Shown: positions 1 through 8,021 of the stretch, one piece after another
Position numbering within the stretch: position 1 is the stretch's first letter
How the letters are laid out: every line of letters starts with the position of its first letter
Assembly (NCBI GenBank): GCA_050694215.1
Contig: JBOGXB010000015.1
Coordinates: 1 to 34,374 of the forward strand
Length of the DNA stretch: 34,374 nucleotides
From: JBOGXB01 sp050694215
GTDB lineage: Bacteria; Actinomycetota; CADDZG01; WHSQ01
Direction: 5' to 3'
Program-made: the position numbers and the translations under genes
Notes under the pieces: model-generated
Told to the model about the DNA's origin: nothing
What the model saw: only the letters and a program-made list of their open reading frames with translations
Database searches by the model: none

Positions 1-479
1 GCGACATCGTCGGCGAGCGCCTTGCTCTTGGCGTAGACGCTGGTCGCGCGCCCCTCGCCCGGCTCCTTGTCCTCCTCCTTGAAGGGCTCGCCGTAGCAGG
101 GCCCGTAGACCTCGTCCGTGGAGACGTGGATCACGAGGTCGGCCCCCGCTCGCTCGGCGGCCTCCATGACCCGCCTCGTACCCTCGACGTTGGTTCGGTA
201 GAAGAGCTCGCTCGCCATCTCACTCCGGGTGACGTGGCTCTCGGCCGCGAAATGAATGATGACCGAGGGCCGTTCCTCAAGGACGAGCGCGGTGAACGCT
301 TCGTTGGCGACGTCGACCGGCTTCAGCTCGTATTGCGTTGGCACATCTCCGAGACGCCTCTCGTCACCCGCATAGGTCTGTATGTCAACGTTGATGGGTG
401 CAAGGCCGAGCTCGATGAGGTGCCGCACGAACATCGAGCCGATGAAACCGAGGCCACCGGTAACCATGAACCGCGCCAC
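1..479 (-). CDS. rfbB: dTDP-glucose 4,6-dehydratase, N-terminal part (cut by window edge)
   Basis: This extended short-chain dehydrogenase (RmlB/RfbB type) would convert dTDP-glucose to dTDP-4-keto-6-deoxyglucose in the cytoplasm, the entry step to rhamnose and other 6-deoxy sugars. The visible N-terminal ~159 residues contain the Rossmann glycine motif TGGLGFIGS, a DIQTYAGD segment like the family's DKLTYAG, the HFAAESHV motif, and the STDEVYG segment carrying the catalytic Thr and the conserved Asp-Glu. The C-terminal half, including YxxxK, lies beyond position 1. I chose GTG at 479 because it gives the usual short lead MARFMVTGG; ATG at 467 would cut into the first beta strand. There is no strong ribosome site. 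In AAESHVDRS the Asp is Thr here, a small deviation. It is the last gene visible in the left-hand minus-strand run. Confidence 0.9.
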   Translation of the reverse strand, partial: MARFMVTGGLGFIGSMFVRHLIELGLAPINVDIQTYAGDERRLGDVPTQYELKPVDVANEAFTALVLEERPSVIIHFAAESHVTRSEMASELFYRTNVEGTRRVMEAAERAGADLVIHVSTDEVYGPCYGEPFKEEDKEPGEGRATSVYAKSKALADDV

Positions 480-494
480 GAATAGATCGAACCC

Positions 495-644
495 TCAGTT
501 CCCCACGCTCAGTCGGGCGAGCGCACGTCCGGGCGGTACGCGCTCGCCGCCCCACGCGAGCCATGCCACGAAGATCCCATGCACGTGAGAGAGGATCGGG
601 ATCTGCCCATTTCCGTCATCTAGATGCCCCAGGATCATGCCCAC
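495..644 (-). CDS. Small ORF resembling the C-terminal half of a biotinyl/lipoyl-like barrel
   Basis: A 49-codon ORF lies in the 318-base gap between the aminotransferase and the dehydratase. GTG at 644 has AGGAGG (650-655) five bases upstream. The pattern GxxVxVGMxLGHL ... PILSHVHGIFVAWL ... ERVPPGRALARL looks like the strand-turn-strand pattern of biotinyl/lipoyl hybrid barrels, but the modified lysine (MKM) is absent. The similarity continues about seven codons upstream of the GTG (VTSGQEV), in a frame that stays open back to a TAG at 735-737. This may therefore be the tail of a decayed longer gene rather than an intact small protein. I recognised no gene in 645-797. The fold assignment is by eye only. 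Confidence 0.35.
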   Translation of the reverse strand: MGMILGHLDDGNGQIPILSHVHGIFVAWLAWGGERVPPGRALARLSVGN

Positions 645-797
645 CTGAACCTCCTGTCCTGAGGTTACGTCCGAGGGACGCAGACGTCCCCACCCCGGGA
701 CACGATTAGCCGTTCTTCGATGTCGCCGACTCTCCTAGGTCTCTGTCGCCCGTCACGCTCTCCTGACGCGGCTCGACCTTGTCCGAACGCGGCTCGA

Positions 798-2030
798 TCA
801 TGTCCGGCGTGCCGGCGCATTACCCGGCAGGTGCACGATCCTCCGTGCGGAGGACTGCTGGATGCGCCCGAGGACCTCGGCCACCCGGTTCACCTGAAGC
901 TCGGTCATGGACGACCAGATAGGCAGGGAGAGAACCCTCGAGGACACCGTCTCCGTGACGGGGAGCCGCGAGGCCCCTTTGCCTCCGGCAAGGAAGCGGT
1001 AGGCCCGCATCGCATGGACCGGTGGAGCGTAGTAGCGACGCGTCTCGATCCCTTCCGCGGCCAGAGCAAGGCCGAGCTCGGAGGCGTCGACACCGAATTC
1101 CACGGGGTCGACCAAGATCGTGAAGTCCTTGTACGTACTCCTGTCCTCGTCGCGTACGAAGGGGAAGGTGATCCCGGGGATATCTCCGAGAAGTCTCCTG
1201 TATTGGTCCGCCAGCTCGTTCCTCTGCTGGATTCGCTCGTCCAGGTCGTCCAGGGAACGGAGGGCGATGACGGCGTGGACCTCCGACATCCTGGCGTTCA
1301 ATCCGACGAACTGACAGTCGTAATCACCGGGGTTTCCGTAGTCTCGGCCTATCCGGCATCGCTCCGCCAGGAGGTCGTCATTGGTCGCGATGATTCCCCC
1401 CTCGCACGCGACCAGGACCTTCGTGGGGGAAAGGCTGAAAACCTCGGCGTCGCCAAACCCGCCTATCGGGGTCCCCCCGCGGCGGGAGCCGAACGCGTGA
1501 GCAGCGTCGAAGAAGAGCCTGACGCCCTCGCGACGAGCGGCGTCGGCCAGTCCCTCGACGTCACAGGGCGTCCCATAGGTGTGGGTGGCCAGGATGGCCG
1601 ACGTCCGAACGCCGGTAGTACGCAGGACGGAGCCGGCCGACAGGGTGAGGCTGGCGGAATCGATATCCGAGAACACCGGCCGGAGGCCGTTCCATACCAC
1701 TGCGTGGGCCGTCGCGGCGAACGTGAACGAGGGGACGACGACATCGCCATACAGCTCGGAGGCGCGCAACACCAGCATGAGGCCGGACGTGCACGAGGCC
1801 ACCGCGATGCAGTGGCGCACCCCCAGGTAATCGGCGGCCCTGCCCTCGAGCTCCCGCACATACGGACCGTTGGTGAGCACACCGCTCTCGAGGATCCCCT
1901 CGATGTCCCCGAGGACGGACTTGGCTGCGGGCACGCTTGGCACCGCGAGCTGCAGGCCCTCCGGGAACGCGGGAGTGCCGCCGAGAATCGCAGGGCCCAC
2001 GGACTTGCCGAGCATCTCACGCGACCCCAT
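798..2030 (-). CDS. DegT/DnrJ/EryC1/StrS-family PLP aminotransferase
   Basis: This sugar aminotransferase (410 aa, normal family length 370-410) would use PLP and an amino donor to convert an NDP-keto-sugar to an NDP-amino-sugar. Visible are the cofactor Asp in FFDAAHAFG (D175, with H178 after it), the Schiff-base lysine in SLSPTK (K204), the TSG stretch near residues 81-83 and the NARMSE segment typical of the family. The ATG at 2030 is preceded by GGAGGAGGGG four bases upstream, and it overlaps the end of the epimerase gene by 14 bases, which implies coupling. With the epimerase and the dehydratase it forms an NDP-sugar module. A product such as a 4-amino-4,6-dideoxy sugar is plausible but not shown; regiochemistry cannot be read from the sequence. 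Confidence 0.9.
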   Translation of the reverse strand: MGSREMLGKSVGPAILGGTPAFPEGLQLAVPSVPAAKSVLGDIEGILESGVLTNGPYVRELEGRAADYLGVRHCIAVASCTSGLMLVLRASELYGDVVVPSFTFAATAHAVVWNGLRPVFSDIDSASLTLSAGSVLRTTGVRTSAILATHTYGTPCDVEGLADAARREGVRLFFDAAHAFGSRRGGTPIGGFGDAEVFSLSPTKVLVACEGGIIATNDDLLAERCRIGRDYGNPGDYDCQFVGLNARMSEVHAVIALRSLDDLDERIQQRNELADQYRRLLGDIPGITFPFVRDEDRSTYKDFTILVDPVEFGVDASELGLALAAEGIETRRYYAPPVHAMRAYRFLAGGKGASRLPVTETVSSRVLSLPIWSSMTELQVNRVAEVLGRIQQSSARRIVHLPGNAPARRT

Positions 2031-3039
2031 TGATCCCCTCCTCCATCAACCGCTTGGAGAACCGGGATGCGCCCAGGAGCGCCCCCGCCGGCTGTGTCGG
2101 TTTCTGTCCGCTCTCAACGAACCATTCGATCGTCCGAGCCAATCCCTCTCTCAGGTTCAGCAGCGGACGGTAACCCAGCAGCCGGTCGGCCTTGGCGACG
2201 GACGCTTGTGAATGACGCACGTCCCCCGCGCGAGGCGCGGCGAATTCCGGCTCGATGCGGGTCCCGAGGAGCTCGTTCAGCGTGGCAACGAGCGCGACCA
2301 GCGACGTCCGCCCCTCACAGCCGGTGTTCACGGCCTCACCTACCGCTTCCTCCCCCGCGGAGGCAGCGAGGATGCATGCCTGGATCACGTTGGCCACATA
2401 CGTGTAGTCCCTGCTCTGCTGTCCGTCCCCGAAGATCACGGGGGGTTGTCCGGAGAGCATGCGGGTGATGAATTGGGGCACGACGGCCGCATACTCGGAG
2501 GCGGGATCCTGACGCGGCCCGAAGACGTTGAAGAATCGGAGGGAGACCGTCTCCAGCCCGTAGGCCGCAGAAAAGGCCCGGCAGTAAAGCTCTCCGCTCA
2601 GCTTGGCCGCCGCGTACGGAGACCGTGGGGCGGGAGGCATGTCCTCGTGCTTGGGCAGCGTCGGTGTATCCCCATATACGGACGAGGACGAGGCGTAGAC
2701 CACACGGCGGACTCCGGCTTCCCGAGCGGCCATCAGGACGTTCAGCGTTCCGTTGACGTTCACCTGGTGGGAGGCAAGAGGGTCGGCGACCGATCGGGCC
2801 ACGCTGGGGAGCGCGGCCAGGTGGTAGATCACTTCAATTCCCTTCGACGCCCGGCGAATGGTCTCGGGGTCGCGGACGTCTCCGACGATCAGCTCAGGCG
2901 CGCCATTGCAGTCGTGGAGGTTCTCCCGGGACCCTGTCGACAGATCGTCGAGGATCCTGACTCCCTCGTGCGAGGCCACGAGGCAGCGCACTAGGTTGGA
3001 GCCGATGAACCCGGCCCCTCCCGTTACTAGAACTCTCAC
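2017..3039 (-). CDS. NAD-dependent NDP-sugar epimerase/dehydratase (UDP-glucose/GlcNAc 4-epimerase-like)
   Basis: This extended SDR protein has about 340 residues. The N-terminus has the dinucleotide motif GGAGFIGS, the catalytic Ser region reads SSSSVYG (about 117-123) and the active-site pair YxxxK is Y142/K146. The FFNVFGPRQDP and QSRDYTYVANV segments are typical of UDP-glucose or UDP-GlcNAc 4-epimerases and related decarboxylases. I prefer GTG at 3039 (MRVLVTGG), the usual family start; a TTG at 3054 would add five residues. The gene sits 106 bases downstream of the phosphoglycosyltransferase and overlaps the aminotransferase. It likely supplies a galacto-configured or related UDP-sugar for the polymer. 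Substrate is undetermined. Confidence 0.88.
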   Translation of the reverse strand: MRVLVTGGAGFIGSNLVRCLVASHEGVRILDDLSTGSRENLHDCNGAPELIVGDVRDPETIRRASKGIEVIYHLAALPSVARSVADPLASHQVNVNGTLNVLMAAREAGVRRVVYASSSSVYGDTPTLPKHEDMPPAPRSPYAAAKLSGELYCRAFSAAYGLETVSLRFFNVFGPRQDPASEYAAVVPQFITRMLSGQPPVIFGDGQQSRDYTYVANVIQACILAASAGEEAVGEAVNTGCEGRTSLVALVATLNELLGTRIEPEFAAPRAGDVRHSQASVAKADRLLGYRPLLNLREGLARTIEWFVESGQKPTQPAGALLGASRFSKRLMEEGINGVA

Positions 3040-3145
3040 GGTTCGTTGCCCCAATCACTTACTGGAATTTTCGCGGTCCAATGCCGCCACAAGGAACGGT
3101 AGATGCGGAATGACCTCCAGCCATCGCCCCGGCGTACTACTTCCC

Positions 3146-4132
3146 TTACGGTGCCCCGCGTACCCGAGCCGTCCCCCGAAACCATAAGCGCAGCCCCAAA
3201 AAGCAGGCCCCCGCCGAGACTAGACCGGCCACAATAGCCGCTCCGAGAAGCGAGGCTCGATCCACGGCGAGGGAAAGACCCGCCGCGGCCAGGCCCAGCC
3301 CCCAGAAGGCCACCGTGGCCCGAGTCCGGCTTCCGACCAGAGCGGCCAGCAGGTCGTAGGAGTGCAGCCGGTCGCCCTCGAAGACCGTAGCTCGTTCTCC
3401 GAGCCTTCGCACGACGGTGAAGGCCAATTCGAAGGCCAGCACACCGAGACAGACCCCGGCGGCCAAGAGCTCGGTCCAGCCGCGGGACGCCACAGCCGCG
3501 GCCAGGACGGCCAGGAAGGTGCCGACGCCGTATGCCCCTCCGTTGCCCAGGAAGATCCGAGCAGGCGGACGGTTCCACACGAGGAATCCGAGGAGCCCGC
3601 CGCTCAGAGCGAGCCCCAGAGCGGACACGGCCTCCTGGCCCTCCCACGCGGCGACCGCGGCGAGGCCGAGCGACCCGATAGCGGCGATCCCGCCGGCCAA
3701 CCCGTCCTGCCCGTCGAGGAGGTTTACTGCGTTTCCGCAGGCCAGCACAAGCAGGACCGTCCCGACGGCCCCCAGGGCACCCAGAACCTCCAGCTCGAGC
3801 CCTCCGGCCACAAGCATGACTCCAGCAGCTGTCTGAAGGAGGACGCGGGCCCCCGGCGGCAGGCGGCGGAGGTCGTCGACGAGGCCGGTCACGAGGGCGA
3901 GGGTCACGGCCCCCACCACCCACCCCGAGGGCCACTCCCCCACCGCGGCTGCGCCGAACGCGGCCACGATCACAGCGATACCCCCGAGCACCGGGATGGG
4001 GTCGGGGTGGACCTTGAGCGGGTCATCGCCCGCCCGGTCGACGATCTCCAGGCGCAGCCCCACCGACCGGGCCACTGGAGTCACGACGACGGCGATCGCC
4101 AAGGCGAGCACTAAGGGCACGAGATCACCCAC
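3146..4132 (-). CDS. WecA/MraY-family polyprenyl-phosphate sugar-1-phosphate transferase (atypical motifs)
   Basis: This polytopic enzyme of about 328 residues and roughly ten hydrophobic segments would transfer a HexNAc-1-phosphate from a UDP-sugar to undecaprenyl (or decaprenyl) phosphate, starting glycan assembly at the inner membrane face. Family landmarks are HPDPIPVLGG (about 42-51), the Mg-binding GLVDDL (83-88) and NLLDGQDGLAGG (137-148). Two sites differ from textbook WecA/MraY: FLGNGGAY (194-201) replaces FLGDSG, and GDRLHSYD (253-260) replaces the His-rich HxHH loop. The reading frame stays open far upstream, but that part lies over the GT-GNAT gene and is not coding. The start is GTG 4132 or 4120, overlapping the upstream gene by 22 or 10 bases. 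Export by Wzm/Wzt after WecA-type initiation is a known combination. Confidence 0.85.
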   Translation of the reverse strand: MGDLVPLVLALAIAVVVTPVARSVGLRLEIVDRAGDDPLKVHPDPIPVLGGIAVIVAAFGAAAVGEWPSGWVVGAVTLALVTGLVDDLRRLPPGARVLLQTAAGVMLVAGGLELEVLGALGAVGTVLLVLACGNAVNLLDGQDGLAGGIAAIGSLGLAAVAAWEGQEAVSALGLALSGGLLGFLVWNRPPARIFLGNGGAYGVGTFLAVLAAAVASRGWTELLAAGVCLGVLAFELAFTVVRRLGERATVFEGDRLHSYDLLAALVGSRTRATVAFWGLGLAAAGLSLAVDRASLLGAAIVAGLVSAGACFLGLRLWFRGTARVRGAP

Positions 4133-5886
4133 ACATTGCTCGCGGCGCCGTCGTGGACGGCGATGTCCCCGAGGGGACGGAACCCTACCTGAGAGTAGAA
4201 GCGGTTGGCTCCTTCGTTGTCGGCGCCCACGACGACCTTGATCTCGGTCGCCCCATGCTCCGCCAGTGCCGCGATGGTGGCTTCGGCCAGTGCTTTGCCC
4301 AGCCCCTGGGAGGTCCGTCCGGGGGAAACTGCAATCGACAGGAGCTCCGCATCGGGCAGCTGGCCGGATCGCTGCGGGTAGACGGCCGTCTCCCTGAGCC
4401 GACGGAGGACCGACGGGCGAGCCAGGCGTGGGGCGACGGCAAGGGCGGCGGGGATGCCGTGCCGCAGGAAGAAGCGGCGGTAGAAGCGTCGCACCGAGGG
4501 GACCCCCGTTGCGAACCCCACTACCTCCGCGCCGTCCTCGGCCACCAGGGCCACTGCTTCCTCGTCCGCGGCGAGTGCCCGGTAAAGACGCCGAAGGAAA
4601 CGGTCGCCCAGCGAGGAAAGGAAGGCATCGGGAAGAGCTTGACGATGGATCCGTGCCAGGACGGGGGCGTCGTCGGGCCTCGCCACACGCACGTGATTCC
4701 CGGCGTGCTCCGTCGAAGGTTGCGGCCAGAGCCCCTTCCGCTCGAGCAGTGCCCGGTAGCGAGCAACGACGGTGTCCACGACCTTGCGCTCGTCGAACCT
4801 GGCCATCGCCCTCACTCGTGCCGCGGCCCCCAGTTGGTCCCTCAGAGCCCGGTCGCGAAGCAGGTGGAGCAGGGCCATGGACAGCCGCTCCGGGTCCCGC
4901 CGCGGCACCAGCAGCGCCTCCCGGCCGTGCCGGCCGACCTCCCGGCATCCGCGGATGTCGGTGAGAACGAGGGGCCTGGCCATAGCCGCCGCTTCGATGG
5001 CCGAGCGAGGGACACCCTCCCGCCACGAGGCCAGGACGAAGACGTCCATAACCGCAAGCAGGTCGCGCACGTCCTCTCGCCAGCCGGTGAAGACGACATC
5101 CTTGCGGGCGCGCTCGACCTCGTCCGCGGGGATGGCGTCGGCCTTGTCGGGGTCGTCCCCGCCCACGACCAGAAACGCGACCTTCGGCATGACACGACGC
5201 ACCTCCCTGGCCGCGGCGAAGAACTCCCGGTATCCCTTTTCCGCTACCATCCGTCCGGCCGTGCCCACGACGGGGACGCCCTCGGCGATCCCCAGGGATC
5301 GCCGAAGGGCAGCCCTTCGCTTCGGAGGGACCGCCGAGGGGTCGAACCAGGCCAGATCCGTCCCGTTCCCCAGAAGAACGCTCTTGCGTCCGTCCACCAG
5401 CCCGATCTCGCGAGCCCAGGCGAGGTCCTCCTCGCCCTGGTAGAGCTCCAGGTCGCTGAACCGGGCGGCCAGTCGCTCGAGGGCCACGACGGGGATCCTG
5501 CGCGCCGGGCGGTCATCGCGGGTCGCGTAGAGCCCGTGAACGGTGTTCACGACGCATGGAACGCCCGATAGCCGGCCCGCCATGCGTCCCAGGATGCCCG
5601 GCTTGGGGTTGTGCGTATGGAGGACGTGGAACTGCTCCTTGCGAAGGATCCGTACGAGCTCGCCGAGTGCACGGACGTCGGAACCCGGGGCCCACGCCCT
5701 CGTCGCATGCGGCCACGGGATGTGGCGGATCCCTTCTGCCTCCAGGTCGCGTACCCACGGGCCCGGGGCGCTGATCCCCGAGACCTCGTAGCCCTCCTCC
5801 CGGAGGCGCCGGAGCTGGCCCAGGAGCAGGAAGCGCAGGGTGAGGTCGACGGTGGTGAGGTGGGCCACCCGAAGAGGCGAGGTCAC
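4111..5886 (-). CDS. Glycosyltransferase (GT4) fused to a C-terminal GNAT acetyltransferase
   Basis: A 591-residue fusion. Residues 1-388 form a GT-B glycosyltransferase: an N-terminal RVAHLTTVDLTLRF acceptor domain, the HTHNPKPGILGR motif, then a donor domain with VVGTAGRMVAEKGY and the EX7E pair (E290 and E298) in REGVPRSAIEAAA. After a short linker, residues 397-591 form a GNAT domain, with acetyl-CoA loop SQGLGKAL and the NEGANRFYSQVGF segment. The GTG at 5886 overlaps the deacetylase stop as GTGA. Next to the WecA-like enzyme it may add the second sugar, and the GNAT domain may acetylate the sugar it handles. That coupling is inferred; GNATs also act on many other substrates. Confidence 0.88.
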   Translation of the reverse strand: MTSPLRVAHLTTVDLTLRFLLLGQLRRLREEGYEVSGISAPGPWVRDLEAEGIRHIPWPHATRAWAPGSDVRALGELVRILRKEQFHVLHTHNPKPGILGRMAGRLSGVPCVVNTVHGLYATRDDRPARRIPVVALERLAARFSDLELYQGEEDLAWAREIGLVDGRKSVLLGNGTDLAWFDPSAVPPKRRAALRRSLGIAEGVPVVGTAGRMVAEKGYREFFAAAREVRRVMPKVAFLVVGGDDPDKADAIPADEVERARKDVVFTGWREDVRDLLAVMDVFVLASWREGVPRSAIEAAAMARPLVLTDIRGCREVGRHGREALLVPRRDPERLSMALLHLLRDRALRDQLGAAARVRAMARFDERKVVDTVVARYRALLERKGLWPQPSTEHAGNHVRVARPDDAPVLARIHRQALPDAFLSSLGDRFLRRLYRALAADEEAVALVAEDGAEVVGFATGVPSVRRFYRRFFLRHGIPAALAVAPRLARPSVLRRLRETAVYPQRSGQLPDAELLSIAVSPGRTSQGLGKALAEATIAALAEHGATEIKVVVGADNEGANRFYSQVGFRPLGDIAVHDGAASNVWVISCP

Positions 5887-6692
5887 GATCGCTTCCACGG
5901 CCCCCGGCCCAGCGCGCGGTAGAGCGAGGACTCATGATCCAAGAGCCCTCGGATCTTCGCGCGGAAGAACACCCTGCCATCTGATCGAAGGACGGGGGTC
6001 CGGCCCAGCCGGTGCGGGTCGGTGCTCCCCCGCCGGTTGGTGCGCCATGCATCCACTGCAGCCGTGTCGAATAGGCGCCGGGCGGCCCGGTCGGCCCCCG
6101 CCGAGCCCATTGCATAGGGGTAGGCAAAGTGCCGGCAGGACACTCCCAGATGATCCTCGATCAACTCCTTCGACCTGCGCATCTCGTCCTCCGCGTCGCG
6201 CTCGGGGGCACCCGAGAGCGACATGTGTGAGTGGGTGTGACTTCCCACGGTGACCAACCCCGTCGTCACCGCCTCCTCGAGCTGCGACCAGGTGAGACCC
6301 TCCCCCTCCGGCAGCGAGGAGACTCGATCCCCTTCCGGGTAACCGGTCGCGAGATACAGAACCGCCGGGATCTGGTAGCGCACTAGCAGCGGAAGAGCGT
6401 GCTCATGGAAGTCCCAGGCTCCATCGTCGAACGTCACTGCGACCCCGCCCTCCGACCCGGCGCCCACAGCCTCGTCGAGCGTGAGGACGTTCTCTCGATC
6501 CGCAAGGTAGGAGAGCTGGGCCTCGAAAACTGGGGACGGAAGCCCGATCTCCCGGGCCTCAACGCCGATTCGATGGTAGAGCAGGATCACGAGGTCTTCC
6601 GCTCGTCGCCGCGACGTCACCCCTAATGGGAGCACCGCCGCCTTGGTGGCCTTACGAATGAGTGAGCTGGGCTTCACGTGGCCTTTCGCCAT
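5883..6692 (-). CDS. NodB-type polysaccharide deacetylase
   Basis: This carbohydrate esterase family 4-like protein (269 aa) would remove N- or O-acetyl groups from a glycan, using a metal held by Asp-His-His. The NodB motifs are clear: TFDDG (87-91), SHTHSH (151-156) and a FAYPYA motif (189-194). Residues 33-46 have the VILLYHRIG opening typical of these enzymes. No convincing signal peptide is visible, so it may act inside the cell on lipid-linked intermediates, or be anchored by its basic N-terminus. ATG 6692 overlaps the preceding gene by 41 bases; GTG 6677 is an alternative. The downstream GT-GNAT starts within its stop codon. Having a deacetylase beside a GNAT suggests the acetylation state of the amino sugars is tuned. 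Confidence 0.88.
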   Translation of the reverse strand: MAKGHVKPSSLIRKATKAAVLPLGVTSRRRAEDLVILLYHRIGVEAREIGLPSPVFEAQLSYLADRENVLTLDEAVGAGSEGGVAVTFDDGAWDFHEHALPLLVRYQIPAVLYLATGYPEGDRVSSLPEGEGLTWSQLEEAVTTGLVTVGSHTHSHMSLSGAPERDAEDEMRRSKELIEDHLGVSCRHFAYPYAMGSAGADRAARRLFDTAAVDAWRTNRRGSTDPHRLGRTPVLRSDGRVFFRAKIRGLLDHESSLYRALGRGPWKRS

Positions 6693-8016
6693 GCTTCTCA
6701 GGCCGCTTCTCCCGGGCGGGGATGCAGAAGAGCAGGAGATAGAGAGGCACGAGCTGAACGCGCTCGCGAGCGAGGAGTCCGAAGTTGGCGAGGGTCGAGA
6801 ACGCGACGATGAACAGACAGCTATAGAGGAGAGCGAACGCCACGTAGGGTCGACGGCGCAAGCTCCCGACTGCCGCGAGGCCGTGACGCAATCTGAAGAG
6901 GGAGAACAGCAGCAGGAAGGTCCCCTCTAGTGCGGTCGCCAGCGCCTGAGTGTTATGAGCCTCATTGGGGAAGGGTCTAAAGAGGACCGTTATTGCACCG
7001 ATGGGCGCCTTGAGTGGCTCTCCAATGATGGGCGAGGGGGTGAATCCGGACCCTCCCTCGCCGGTACGTTCCTGGAGGCCGCCCACGACAGTGGTTTGGG
7101 AAGTCGTATCGATTCCGGCTTGTTCGAGGAACGTGTCCGTTTTGACGACCAAGAAAACGGCCATCACCGCGAGCCCAGCGAGGAAGAACGCCTTCACGAG
7201 GGGGCCGAGCTGTCGCAGCCGCTCGCTTGGGGGGCGGATGAGATAGGCCGCTGCGAGGGCGAGACCGATCATGCCTGCAACATGGGGGCGGACGAAGCTG
7301 GCGAGCCATAGCCCCAATCCGACGCCGGCAATTCCACGCAGGGTTGCCCCCGAGAGGATCCGCGCCGCGCCGTAGGCCGCGATGCCCACGGTGAACATCA
7401 TCCACGCTTCCTTGCCGATGCTGGACGGCCAGAACAGCAGTGAGGGGAGGAAGAACAGCAGGCGGGCATAGAGTCGTGCGTTCCCTTCCGGGAGGGCCAC
7501 GGTGAACGCGCGGTAGAACATAAACAAGCCCCAGAATCCAAGCCACGAATAGACCAGGTAGCCCCCCAGCCTGCTCGTCCCGATCAGCGTATAGAGGATG
7601 CCGGTGAGGAAACGGATGAAGTTCGTCGAGAGGAGATTGGGCAGCCCCGAGTCGAAGTTCCCTGCCAGGAAGTTCTCGCTGATCCTGACGCCGTGGTTGT
7701 GGTACGACGCGGCATCCACCGATCCGCCGTAGACCTCAGACGAGACGAACTCGCGAACGAGAGCGCTGAGGAGCTTGAGCACCAGAGCAGCCGCCAGGAG
7801 CCAGAAGAGCGTGTCGCTTCCCTCTCGCTTTGCCTGCCTGGACAGCACGGGCAACGAGACCGCCACGAGGATAGGCCCGATGAACAGCGGCGCGTAGGTC
7901 TCGTAGCCGGTGGTATCCATGATCGTCAGGACACCCACGACCCACGCCCCGATCAGAGCAAGGCCGAGCCCCGTCAAGCCGTTGGGGCTCCAGACAACCC
8001 TCCGCACTGCTTCCAC
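6652..8016 (-). CDS. Polytopic membrane protein, GT-C-like (possible polymerase or glycosyltransferase)
   Basis: A 454-residue protein with about ten transmembrane segments. After the third hydrophobic segment there is a loop with GGSVDAASYHNHG, an Asp-Ala-x-x-Tyr arrangement like the first outer loop of GT-C enzymes. The stretch FLPSLLFWPSSIGKEAWMMF is typical of the polyprenyl-sugar-dependent mannosyl/arabinosyl transferase superfamily. A second large loop of about 60 residues (around 300-360) is Gly/Thr-rich. In this locus it is the best candidate for a polymerase or lipid-sugar transferase, since no Wzy is recognisable. GTG 8016 starts five bases after the GNAT stop, with GGAGGTG upstream inside the GNAT gene. 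Function is unproven. Confidence 0.7.
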   Translation of the reverse strand: MEAVRRVVWSPNGLTGLGLALIGAWVVGVLTIMDTTGYETYAPLFIGPILVAVSLPVLSRQAKREGSDTLFWLLAAALVLKLLSALVREFVSSEVYGGSVDAASYHNHGVRISENFLAGNFDSGLPNLLSTNFIRFLTGILYTLIGTSRLGGYLVYSWLGFWGLFMFYRAFTVALPEGNARLYARLLFFLPSLLFWPSSIGKEAWMMFTVGIAAYGAARILSGATLRGIAGVGLGLWLASFVRPHVAGMIGLALAAAYLIRPPSERLRQLGPLVKAFFLAGLAVMAVFLVVKTDTFLEQAGIDTTSQTTVVGGLQERTGEGGSGFTPSPIIGEPLKAPIGAITVLFRPFPNEAHNTQALATALEGTFLLLFSLFRLRHGLAAVGSLRRRPYVAFALLYSCLFIVAFSTLANFGLLARERVQLVPLYLLLFCIPAREKRPEKHGERPREAQLTHS

Positions 8017-8021
8017 GTGTA

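Noticed and set aside
720..2033. 437-codon plus-strand frame across the aminotransferase gene
   Set aside because: The minus-strand frame carries all the PLP-aminotransferase motifs; this is a GC-rich shadow.
3052..3120. 21-codon ATG ORF between the WecA-like and epimerase genes
   Set aside because: Very short, no ribosome site, no coupling to either neighbour, no recognisable pattern.
4133..5026. About 300-residue N-terminal extension of the WecA-like frame
   Set aside because: It overlaps the GT-GNAT gene, is Arg/Pro/Gly-rich nonsense, and the WecA homology begins with the first membrane helix near 4132.
4153..5571. 472-codon plus-strand frame opposite the GT-GNAT gene
   Set aside because: No motif or ribosome site; the opposite strand encodes a complete GT4 and GNAT.
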